A stretch of DNA of 5,441 nucleotides from the NCBI GenBank assembly GCA_965554225.1, contig CBEVZC010000179.1, forward strand, positions 1 to 5,441, in the 5' to 3' direction. This document shows, one piece after another, positions 1 through 5,441 of this stretch; within the stretch, counting starts at the first letter, position 1; each line of letters begins with the position of its first letter. The translations under genes were made by a program, and so were the position numbers. The notes beneath the pieces are model-generated. The model ran no database searches. It saw only the letters and a program-made list of their open reading frames with translations, and was not told where the DNA came from. The DNA is from BMS3ABIN04 sp965554225 (GTDB taxonomy: Bacteria; Bacteroidota; Ignavibacteria; Ignavibacteriales; Melioribacteraceae).

Positions 1-957
1 ATACGTCTTAACCGAATTGGTGACGCTTTAGTTACAACTCCTCTTATTTCTTATCTCAAAAATAATCTGAATTGTGAAATCACCGTTTTAGCGGATAGAA
101 AAAACCATTTTATTTTTAAAAAATCTTTGGGAGCAGATAAAGTTATAATATTTAGGAAAGGGATTGTTTCGTTTTTCAAATTAATAAAAGAAATTAATTC
201 CCTACATTTTGATATAATAGTTGATGCACATGATGATGTTTCAACTACGTGTACTTATTTGGTGGCATTTTCTGAAGCAAAATACAAGGTTGGATTGCTC
301 AAAGATAATTCAAAAATATTTACTCATACTATTGAGCGGGCCAATCCGGCTAAGGTACATATTGTTCTCCGAATTATGAATTTAGTAAAATTGTTAGGGT
401 TGGATTTCAATCCTGAAAAAATTAACATAACTTATCATGCATCAAAAGAATCCGAAATTTTTGTTGAAAAATTCTTGACTGAAAAATTTCAAAATAAAAA
501 ATTTATTGTTGGAATCAATATTTCGGCTGGAAGTGAAGCACGTTTTTGGGGAAAAGACCGGTTTAAAAAACTTATTAAATTTTTCGAATCTTATGATGTT
601 AACATACTTCTTCTCTCTTCGGGATCTGATCTCGATAAAATTAAAGATTTAAAAGATAGTAGATTAATAAACTTTTATTCAAATGATTTTGATAAATTTA
701 CAGCAATTATTGCAAAATTGGATTTGTTAATAACACCCGATACATCGGTTGTGCATTTAGCTTCGGCATATAAAGTTCCTGTTTTCGGATTGTATGTCAA
801 ATATAATACCGAAGATATGATTTGGAGTCCATTCAAATCCGAATTTGATTGTGTTATTACTGAAGAACCAACTTTAATTAATATGAATTATGAAACTGTA
901 ATAAATAAACTTAAACCATTTTTCGAGAGACTTTCAAATGCCAAACGAAATTCCTGA
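1..957 (+). CDS. Glycosyltransferase family 9 (heptosyltransferase-like), 5' end cut by window edge
   Basis: The reading frame is open from base 1 to the TGA at 955-957 (318 codons), so the true start lies left of the window. The TTG at 127 is internal, because the upstream codons encode the conserved GT9 N-terminal motif RLNRIGDALVTTPL. Only a handful of residues should be missing. Later landmarks are a donor-side segment (ISAGSEARFWGKDRF, about window residues 172-186) and the C-terminal nucleotide-sugar motif TPDTSVVHLASA around Asp247. The GT9 family includes the ADP-heptose:LPS heptosyltransferases, cytoplasmic GT-B enzymes that extend the LPS core at the inner membrane. The actual donor and acceptor cannot be read from sequence. 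The gene overlaps the next GT9 gene by 20 nt, so the two are probably co-transcribed. It lacks the cysteine clusters seen in its neighbour. Family assignment is confident; specificity is unknown. Confidence 0.9.
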   Translation: MRLNRIGDALVTTPLISYLKNNLNCEITVLADRKNHFIFKKSLGADKVIIFRKGIVSFFKLIKEINSLHFDIIVDAHDDVSTTCTYLVAFSEAKYKVGLLKDNSKIFTHTIERANPAKVHIVLRIMNLVKLLGLDFNPEKINITYHASKESEIFVEKFLTEKFQNKKFIVGINISAGSEARFWGKDRFKKLIKFFESYDVNILLLSSGSDLDKIKDLKDSRLINFYSNDFDKFTAIIAKLDLLITPDTSVVHLASAYKVPVFGLYVKYNTEDMIWSPFKSEFDCVITEEPTLINMNYETVINKLKPFFERLSNAKRNS

Positions 958-2068
958 TTGTAAAAGATTTTCCGGATACAAACCTTGTTTTCCGGACCAC
1001 AATTGCTGGACAGACGGCTGCAAAGATCCACTACCATTTGGAACAAAAATTTTAATTATCAATTTAGATGCAATGGGTGATGTTTTAATGACTACGGCTC
1101 AGTTGCCTACGTTAAAGAAAGTATACCCGGAATCTACAATTTACTGGGTTACATTAAAAATAGCTGCTCCCCTTTTAGATAATAACCCTTACATTGATAA
1201 GGTTTTTATATATAATTCCGAGTCTATTTCTATCCTAAATCAATTGTTTTTTGATTTTGTAATAAATGTTGATAAATCAATCAGCTCAGGGACTCTCGCT
1301 ATGAGCGTAAATGCTAAAAAACGTTTAGGTTTCGGAATAAACGAGAATGGTCAAATTTTTCCTTTTAATATTGGTGCGGAATATAATTATTTACTGGGGA
1401 TGGATGATCATCTTAAATTCAAAGTAAATAAAAGAGTAGGACAAGATTATCTCGCAGAAACTTTTGAACTTCCTTATGTACGAAACGATTATGTATTTAA
1501 TTTTTCCGAAGAAGAAATTAGTTTTACGGAACACTATAAAAAAGTAAACGGGATTACTTCTAATGACAAAATAATCGGATTTAATACCGGGTGTTCAAAT
1601 TTATATCCAAACAAAAAAATGACAATTGATCAGCATGTTTTTCTAATTGAAAATTTTCTTAAAAACGGTCATTTTAAAATTATGCTTTTAGGCGGACCGG
1701 AAGATACAGAAAGAAACGAAATTATTTACAGTAGATTTGAAGATAAAATAATAAATACTCCTACAACTTTAGGAGTTAGAAAAGGCGCCTGTTTCGAAAG
1801 TATTCCTCAAGTAATTATCACCGGTGATTCTTTTGGAATGCATTTGGCAATCGCGCTGAAAAAATATGTGATCGCATGGTTCGGTTTAAGCTGCTGGCAG
1901 GAAATTGATTTGTATGATAGAGGCATAAAACTTTTCCCGGAAAATCTTGATTGCGCTCCCTGTTGGAAAAAAGTTTGTCCATACAACTTGGAATGCATTG
2001 AGCAAATTGATCTTAAGCGAATTGAGAAAGAGACAGTAAATTATTTCAGTAATTTAATTGAAAAGTAG
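938..2068 (+). CDS. Glycosyltransferase family 9 protein with N- and C-terminal cysteine clusters
   Basis: A complete 376-residue GT9 protein, probably a cytoplasmic transferase of LPS core or another surface glycan. The N-terminal GT-B half begins with NLDAMGDVLMTT (residues 42-53). The C-terminal half carries MLLGGPEDTERN and TGDSFGMHLAIALKK (Asp297, His302), which match the donor-binding region of heptosyltransferases. Ahead of the GT domain is a cysteine segment with Cys8, 17, 23 and 28 (C-x8-C-x5-C-x4-C). The C-terminus has Cys339, 342, 347 and 353 (C-x2-C-x4-C-x5-C). Similar cysteine-bearing GT9 proteins are, from memory, common in FCB and deltaproteobacterial genomes, but the role of the cysteines is not established; a bound metal is inference. 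The ATG at 938 is the only plausible start, since no ATG, GTG or TTG follows in frame before Met46, inside the domain. A weak purine stretch (GAGAGA, 925-930) precedes it. It overlaps the previous gene by 20 nt. Confidence 0.92.
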   Translation: MPNEIPDCKRFSGYKPCFPDHNCWTDGCKDPLPFGTKILIINLDAMGDVLMTTAQLPTLKKVYPESTIYWVTLKIAAPLLDNNPYIDKVFIYNSESISILNQLFFDFVINVDKSISSGTLAMSVNAKKRLGFGINENGQIFPFNIGAEYNYLLGMDDHLKFKVNKRVGQDYLAETFELPYVRNDYVFNFSEEEISFTEHYKKVNGITSNDKIIGFNTGCSNLYPNKKMTIDQHVFLIENFLKNGHFKIMLLGGPEDTERNEIIYSRFEDKIINTPTTLGVRKGACFESIPQVIITGDSFGMHLAIALKKYVIAWFGLSCWQEIDLYDRGIKLFPENLDCAPCWKKVCPYNLECIEQIDLKRIEKETVNYFSNLIEK

Positions 2069-2098
2069 CTCTATAAATATAGTAATATTTTTTTAGAG
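2069..2098 (+). terminator. Weak AT-rich hairpin directly after the GT9 stop codon
   Basis: CTCTA (2069-2073) can pair with TAGAG (2094-2098), and AAATAT (2075-2080) with ATATTT (2085-2090), around an AGTA loop. Bulged T residues lie on the right arm, which includes a run of seven T. It begins immediately after the stop codon. The stem is almost entirely A-T, so it may be too weak to terminate alone; it could instead stabilise the 3' end or be chance in AT-rich DNA. Confidence 0.3.
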
Positions 2099-2240
2099 TG
2101 CTATTAAGTATTTTCTCTTATTTATTTTATTACTTGTATTTATCAATTTTACTTAAACCGGTATATTAAACAATTATCATTTACTTTACTATTTCATTCA
2201 ACAATTCTCATGTATTTGTAATACCAGTTTGATTTATGTA

Positions 2241-2274
2241 AAAACCCAACTTTTGGGAAAAGTTGAGTTTTTTT
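2241..2274 (+). terminator. Rho-independent terminator of the GT9 operon
   Basis: The left arm AAAACCCAACTTTT (2241-2254) pairs with AAAAGTTGAGTTTT (2258-2271) across a GGG loop. The stem is 14 bp with a single C-A mismatch. It runs into seven consecutive T residues (2268-2274). This is a standard intrinsic terminator, placed about 170 nt after the GT9 stop codon. Five A residues on the left flank (2240-2244) give a shorter U-tract on the opposite strand, so weak bidirectional action is possible, but no minus-strand gene lies upstream to need it. Confidence 0.8.
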
Positions 2275-2367
2275 AATAAGGGCCAGTCAGGTATGACTTC
2301 GTCAATTGGAATGACACATCCTTTTTACTGTAATATTTTATTTTAATCAGAATTTCATCTTTATTAG

Positions 2368-2375
2368 TATCTTTG
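2368..2375 (+). promoter_or_regulatory. Bacteroidota-type -7 promoter element (TAnnTTTG)
   Basis: TATCTTTG is an exact match to the TAnnTTTG -7 element recognised by the primary sigma factor of Bacteroidota and relatives. It would place the transcription start near 2380 and give a leader of about 25-30 nt before the ATG at 2408. No clear TTG-type -33 element lies at the expected distance; the region around 2340-2346 is only T-rich. Position and match support it, but an eight-base motif in AT-rich DNA can occur by chance. Confidence 0.55.
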
Positions 2376-2407
2376 CTAATACAAATTAATTCTTTACTGC
2401 ACTTAAT

Positions 2408-3292
2408 ATGAAAAATATCTTACGAGAAAAAAAAAATACGCTAAACCGCATTTTAATTTTAGATGGTGCAATTGGAAGTTTGCTTCTTTCCAAAGGTGTA
2501 AAACCCGATAAATATTTATGGAGTTCAATTGCAAATTTAACAGAACCGGATATAGTAAAGGAGAATCATCTGGATTACATAAAAGCCGGCGCTGATATAA
2601 TTACTACAAATACTTTCCGTACCAATCCTTCTGCAATTAAATTAAGCAAATATGATATAAATTATGAGGATTTTATCGAGAAAAGCGTTCATCTTGCAAG
2701 TAACTTAAAACAAGAATTTGATATATTGGTTGCGGGATCCAATGCTCCGGCTGAGGATTGTTACCAAGTAGAAAGAACACTTGCTTACCGGGATATCGAA
2801 TATAATCATAAAAAACATATAGACTTGCTTTATGAAAGCGGATGTGATATTATTTTAAACGAGACCCAAAGCCATTTAGATGAAATCGAGATTATTTCTA
2901 AATTCTGTTCGGATAATGAAATTCCTTTTATCCTTAGTTTCTATTTCGATCACAATCTCAACTTACTTAGCGGAGAACCTTTGTTTGACGCCGTGGAATT
3001 AGTTTTAGACTTTTCTCCCGCTGCCGTTAGTTTTAACTGTGTTCCGCCAAAAGATTTTGAAACTTTTATTAAAAGTTATTCGCTTCATTTTGAATGGGGA
3101 TTCTACTTAAATTGTGGGAAAGGTGAACCGACGGATGAAGCAATAACATGCTCTTTAAGTCCGGACGAATATTTAAAAGACCTAAAAAAATGGCTGCCGA
3201 AGGATCCTTTGTTTGTTGGAGCATGCTGTGGTTCAAATCCAAATCACATAAAAGTAATTAAGGAATATTTAGATGGAAAGATTGATAATTAA
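2408..3292 (+). CDS. Homocysteine S-methyltransferase family protein
   Basis: A 294-residue single-domain enzyme of the Pfam homocysteine S-methyltransferase family (the fold of MmuM, BHMT and the MetH N-terminal module). In this family a zinc-bound homocysteine thiolate receives a methyl group to form methionine in the cytoplasm. Visible signatures are LDGAIGSLL (residues 18-26), AGADIITTNTF (60-70), NETQS with Glu152, and the three expected zinc ligands Cys211 (FNCVPP) and Cys273-Cys274 (GACCGSNPNHI). All key residues are present, so it should be active. There is no folate or cobalamin domain, so it is not a full MetH. The donor could be S-methylmethionine, a betaine-like compound, or a separate corrinoid protein; sequence alone does not decide. 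The ATG at 2408 is required because no alternative start precedes the domain. No Shine-Dalgarno is visible. Codons 7-10 contain ten consecutive A residues. It overlaps ispE by 20 nt. Confidence 0.9.
   Translation: MKNILREKKNTLNRILILDGAIGSLLLSKGVKPDKYLWSSIANLTEPDIVKENHLDYIKAGADIITTNTFRTNPSAIKLSKYDINYEDFIEKSVHLASNLKQEFDILVAGSNAPAEDCYQVERTLAYRDIEYNHKKHIDLLYESGCDIILNETQSHLDEIEIISKFCSDNEIPFILSFYFDHNLNLLSGEPLFDAVELVLDFSPAAVSFNCVPPKDFETFIKSYSLHFEWGFYLNCGKGEPTDEAITCSLSPDEYLKDLKKWLPKDPLFVGACCGSNPNHIKVIKEYLDGKIDN
3260..3264 (+). promoter_or_regulatory. Shine-Dalgarno site for ispE inside the methyltransferase gene
   Basis: AAGGA ends 8 nt before the ATG at 3273 and lies within the last codons of the upstream gene. 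It is the best Shine-Dalgarno match in the window; the other starts have weak or no such site. It supports the ATG at 3273 and suggests ispE can initiate independently, or re-initiate, on the shared transcript. Confidence 0.6.
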
Positions 3293-4109
3293 AGCTCCGG
3301 CTAAGATAAATCTCGGACTAAATATAATTTCCAAAAGAAACGACAGATTTCATAATCTCGAAACAATTTTCTATCCAATTGAAAATTTGTTTGACATTTT
3401 AACGTTTGAAAAAGCTTCGGAGTCTTCGTTTTCAAGCAATACCGAACTCCCTATAATTTCAGACGGAAATTTAATAATAAAAGCTAAAGAAAAAATCGAG
3501 GAACTTACCGGGAAAGAGCTGAGAACAAAAATTAAGCTGGATAAAGTTATTCCGATTGGCGCCGGCCTTGGAGGCGGCAGTTCCGATGCTGCTAAAACTC
3601 TAATTGCATTAAACGAATTATTTGAACTGAAAATTAAACCCCAAAGAATTCGTTCTTTGGCTCTTGAACTTGGCTCCGATGTTCCGTTTTTTCTCAATCC
3701 GGTACCTTCCTTTGCAGAATCACGCGGAGAATTGTTGTTGCCGTTAAAATTCAATATCGACTTTCCTATTTTACTTGTAAACCCCGATATTCATATTTCC
3801 ACAAAAGAAGCTTTTGAAAATATTACTCCGATAAATGAACATATAAACTATTTAGAAATTTCCGCATTTTCTAAACGAAAATTATTCAAATTAAGTTCAA
3901 TGCTGAAAAACGATTTTGAAGAATATATTTTTCCAAAATACCCGCAAATAAGGGAGATCAAAACTCAATTGCAAGAAATGGGAGCATTTTTTTCATTGCT
4001 GTCCGGGACCGGTTCGACTGTCTACGGAATCTTCGAAAAGTTAACCGATGCTGAAAAAGCGGAAGATTATTTTAGCGATAAGTATTTTACATTCCTTCAA
4101 GAAAATTAA
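3273..4109 (+). CDS. ispE: 4-diphosphocytidyl-2-C-methyl-D-erythritol kinase (CDP-ME kinase)
   Basis: IspE phosphorylates the 2-hydroxyl of CDP-methylerythritol with ATP, the fourth step of the MEP route to IPP and DMAPP, in the cytoplasm. The 278 residues match the usual family length. The N-terminus KAPAKINLGLNI holds Lys11, matching the conserved catalytic-site lysine. The GHMP-kinase ATP loop PIGAGLGGGSSDAA is at residues 94-107. LGSDVPFFL contains Asp136, the expected catalytic base, and the C-terminal GHMP motif SGTGSTVYGIF is at 244-254. No key residue is missing. The ATG at 3273 puts the substrate-binding lysine at the family-typical distance from the start and has a good Shine-Dalgarno. 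The gene overlaps the upstream methyltransferase by 20 nt, so both probably share the promoter at about 2368. No other MEP-pathway gene is in the window. It converges with the minus-strand gene that follows. Confidence 0.96.
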   Translation: MERLIIKAPAKINLGLNIISKRNDRFHNLETIFYPIENLFDILTFEKASESSFSSNTELPIISDGNLIIKAKEKIEELTGKELRTKIKLDKVIPIGAGLGGGSSDAAKTLIALNELFELKIKPQRIRSLALELGSDVPFFLNPVPSFAESRGELLLPLKFNIDFPILLVNPDIHISTKEAFENITPINEHINYLEISAFSKRKLFKLSSMLKNDFEEYIFPKYPQIREIKTQLQEMGAFFSLLSGTGSTVYGIFEKLTDAEKAEDYFSDKYFTFLQEN

Positions 4110-4211
4110 GTTTATTGTTGCTAAACATAAATTAAATTATGATAAATCATTTCTGGTTTTACTAATTTTATTCTAACTTTTACCAAAGTAGCGGAATGGT
4201 TAATATAAGGT
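4110..4211. other. Short spacer between convergent ispE and nuoE-like genes
   Basis: About 100 AT-rich bases between two gene ends. I could not find a convincing GC-cored hairpin with a T-run on either strand. The short ATGAT/ATCAT inverted repeat at roughly 4139-4150 is too small and AT-rich to call. How the two convergent transcripts end is not visible. Confidence 0.5.
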
Positions 4212-4694
4212 TTAGAGAGATTTTAGTATTCTTAGTGCTTTTTCTTTTGTCATTTCAGAATAAACACGGTCGTTGATTGTCATAACAGGTCCTAAATGGC
4301 ACATTCCCAAGCATCCCGTAAATTTGAACAAAAACTTGCCGTTTTTAGTTGGTTCTCCAAATTTTACTTTAAATTCTTTTTTTACTGCATCGGTTATCTC
4401 GTTTTTAACAACCTCACTGCAACTGCGAGCATTACAAAACATAACAATATTTTTAGCTTCAGGTTTATTTCTTAAAAATTTGTTAAAAGAAATAACCTCA
4501 TTCAACTCATACGGATTTATATTTAATAGTCTTGTAATTTCCTGCTTGGCAAATTCGGGAATTGTATTGTGATTCTTATGATATTCTTTCAGAATCGAGA
4601 GTAATGAAGACCGTTCACGTCCGTGTTTTTTTATTAGCTCCGACACCTCGTTCGATATTTTTACTTTTTCAGAAAACAGCATTTCTATTACCAT
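4212..4694 (-). CDS. NuoE/HndA-like [2Fe-2S] thioredoxin-fold subunit, isolated from partners
   Basis: A 160-residue protein of the complex I 24-kDa/NuoE family, whose members also serve NAD-linked hydrogenases (HndA, HoxE) and formate dehydrogenases. The N-terminal helical part (about 13-75) includes SSLLSILKEYH and IPEFAKQEITRLLNI. The thioredoxin-like C-terminal part carries the four cluster ligands Cys87 and Cys92 (FCNARSC), then Cys128 and Cys132 (TGCLGMC). The C-x4-C-x35-C-x3-C spacing is the one I recall for E. coli NuoE, so a [2Fe-2S] cluster is expected. The usual partner, an FMN/NADH-binding NuoF-type subunit, is not adjacent: downstream is ispE on the other strand, and upstream a plus-strand transporter. 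The gene therefore appears monocistronic, so calling it nuoE proper would be over-reading. The ATG at 4694 is used; Met5 (4680-4682) is an equally plausible start and neither has a clear Shine-Dalgarno. Confidence 0.88.
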   Translation of the reverse strand: MVIEMLFSEKVKISNEVSELIKKHGRERSSLLSILKEYHKNHNTIPEFAKQEITRLLNINPYELNEVISFNKFLRNKPEAKNIVMFCNARSCSEVVKNEITDAVKKEFKVKFGEPTKNGKFLFKFTGCLGMCHLGPVMTINDRVYSEMTKEKALRILKSL

Positions 4695-4968
4695 ATTTTT
4701 ATTTTCAAATCGGACAATTAGTATGCCATTTACTTTTAATTCAATCCTTAATTTTTAGGAAAAATTCTTCACTAAAAAGATTCTAATGTTCTTTTTTTCC
4801 AATCATTAGGAATTGTTGTTTGTTAAATTCTAAAAAATAAAAATACAATTTTTGCTTTTACTAATATGGACCATCATAAAATTATAATCCATTCAAATCT
4901 TATATGCATTTTGTATATTTTGTTTAAGAAATTCAGCAATTTATATAATAGAAAAATTATCTCCGGAT
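4695..4968. other. Divergent intergenic region between the nuoE-like and CDF transporter genes
   Basis: About 270 AT-rich bases that must hold the promoters of both divergent genes. An imperfect inverted repeat, ATTCTAATG (4780-4788) and CATTAGGAAT (4804-4813) with one bulged base, lies where the leader or promoter of the minus-strand gene would be; it could be an operator or leader hairpin, but it is short. No clear minus-strand TAnnTTTG element was found. No coding sequence is supported here. Confidence 0.45.
4920..4949 (+). promoter_or_regulatory. Possible promoter for the CDF transporter
   Basis: TTGTTT (4920-4925) and TATAAT (4944-4949) are separated by 18 bp, resembling a housekeeping -35/-10 pair. 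They would put the transcription start about 10-15 nt before the ATG at 4969. A near-miss to the Bacteroidota -7 element (TATATTTTG, 4914-4922) overlaps the -35. In DNA this AT-rich such matches are frequent by chance, so the call rests mainly on position. Confidence 0.3.
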
Positions 4969-5441
4969 ATGCTTGATCAGAATAACAAACTCAAAATAAA
5001 AGCGATTTACATTTCACTGGCTGTCAGTGTTCTAATACTAATAATAAAAGTCGGGGCTTATTTTCTAACCGGTTCAAGTGCAATCTTCGCAGATGCTTTA
5101 GAATCTGTCGTACATATTATCGCTACAACAATGGCGGTCTACAGCATAATACTTAGCACAAAACCACCCGATGAAACACATTTGTATGGTCATGGCAACA
5201 TAGAATACTTTTCTGCCGGTTTTGAAGGACTTTTTATTATAATTGCAGCAATTGCTATTATATATACTTCAATTGATCATATCATCTCCGGGACTTACAT
5301 TGAACAGCTTGATTACGGTACTTTTTTAATTGGAGCTGCAGGGTTAATTAATGTTATACTTGGGAATTATTTAGTCCGTAAAGGAAAGACCACAAACTCC
5401 ATTGCGTTAGTTGCAGACGGGAAACATGTATTAACTGATTC
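4969..5441 (+). CDS. Cation diffusion facilitator (CDF) family transporter, 3' end cut by window edge
   Basis: The ATG at 4969 opens a frame of 157 full codons that runs off the right edge without a stop. CDF proteins are inner-membrane antiporters that export Zn2+, Fe2+, Mn2+ or related ions in exchange for protons. Hydrophobic segments fit TM1 (about 13-33), TM2 (about 38-62), TM3 (about 81-101), TM4 (about 117-136) and the start of TM5. Residue numbering happens to match that of E. coli YiiP/FieF: site B is intact as Asp68, His71 and His75 (PPDETHLYGHG), and the TM5 half of site A is intact as His153 and Asp157 (ADGKHVLTD). The TM2 half reads DALESVVH, with Glu45 and His49 where YiiP has two aspartates. 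The C-terminal cytoplasmic domain lies outside the window. Family is certain; metal specificity is not. No strong Shine-Dalgarno is visible. Confidence 0.93.
   Translation, partial: MLDQNNKLKIKAIYISLAVSVLILIIKVGAYFLTGSSAIFADALESVVHIIATTMAVYSIILSTKPPDETHLYGHGNIEYFSAGFEGLFIIIAAIAIIYTSIDHIISGTYIEQLDYGTFLIGAAGLINVILGNYLVRKGKTTNSIALVADGKHVLTD

Larger units (their letters stand above)
2069..2407. other. Intergenic region between the GT9 pair and the methyltransferase-ispE operon
   Basis: These 339 bases contain no credible coding sequence and are very AT-rich. In order they hold an AT-only-cored hairpin directly after the stop codon, a clear intrinsic terminator near the middle, a short stretch that may be a decayed interspersed repeat, and a Bacteroidota-type promoter about 30 bases before the next gene. 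The region separates two transcription units that run in the same direction. Confidence 0.7.

Noticed and set aside
127..129. TTG as the start of the first glycosyltransferase
   Set aside because: The frame stays open to base 1, and the upstream codons encode the conserved GT9 N-terminal motif, so the TTG is internal.
1807..1998. Minus-strand 63-codon open frame
   Set aside because: It lies wholly inside the well-supported GT9 gene, and its protein has no recognisable motif.
3371..3754. Minus-strand 127-codon open frame
   Set aside because: It is antisense to ispE, which has all its catalytic motifs. The reverse product is serine-rich and low in family features, as expected of a shadow frame.
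4186..4212. tRNA-like string AGCGGAATGGTTAA
   Set aside because: It resembles a D-arm, but no acceptor stem, anticodon arm or T-arm can be folded around it, and the coding region begins at once on the other strand.
4695..4745. In-frame upstream extension of the NuoE-like gene (17 codons, reading IELKVNGILIVRFENKN)
   Set aside because: The frame is open back to a TAA, but no ATG, GTG or TTG lies in it. An AAGG directly abuts an ATT codon with no spacing, so initiation there is unlikely. Family members usually begin near the chosen ATG.
4273..4786. Two plus-strand open frames (4273-4572 and 4562-4786)
   Set aside because: The first is entirely, and the second partly, antisense to the NuoE-like gene, whose four cluster cysteines are in place. 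The remainder of the second lies in AT-rich spacer with no start signal or motif.

Overview
The window is AT-rich (roughly one-third G+C by eye) bacterial chromosome with tightly packed genes. A TAnnTTTG promoter element, mostly weak or absent Shine-Dalgarno sites and the types of protein present suggest a member of the Bacteroidota/Ignavibacteriota (FCB) group. That assignment is inference; there is no rRNA or other phylogenetic marker here. Two tandem family 9 glycosyltransferases point to a Gram-negative envelope with lipopolysaccharide or a similar glycan.

Layout from left to right. (1) Positions 1-2068 hold two overlapping plus-strand genes for GT9 (heptosyltransferase-like) glycosyltransferases. 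The first is cut by the left edge. The second carries cysteine clusters at both ends of the protein. (2) Positions 2069-2407 are non-coding and hold an AT-rich hairpin, a good intrinsic terminator, a possible degenerate interspersed repeat and a Bacteroidota-type promoter. (3) Positions 2408-4109 hold a two-gene plus-strand operon: a stand-alone homocysteine S-methyltransferase-family protein overlapping ispE, the CDP-ME kinase of the MEP isoprenoid pathway. (4) Positions 4212-4694 hold a convergent minus-strand gene for a NuoE/HndA-like [2Fe-2S] thioredoxin-fold subunit, with no partner subunit adjacent. (5) Positions 4969 to the right edge hold the start of a plus-strand cation diffusion facilitator (CDF) metal transporter whose first metal site departs from the textbook residues.

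The three transcription blocks do not form one pathway: surface glycan assembly, one-carbon/isoprenoid metabolism, and separate redox and metal transport genes. I see no CRISPR array, transposase, integrase, tRNA or rRNA, and nothing that amounts to an undescribed multi-gene system. The points most worth a second look are the eight-cysteine GT9 protein, the isolated NuoE-like gene, the CDF site-A substitution, and a run of ten A residues inside the start of the methyltransferase gene.
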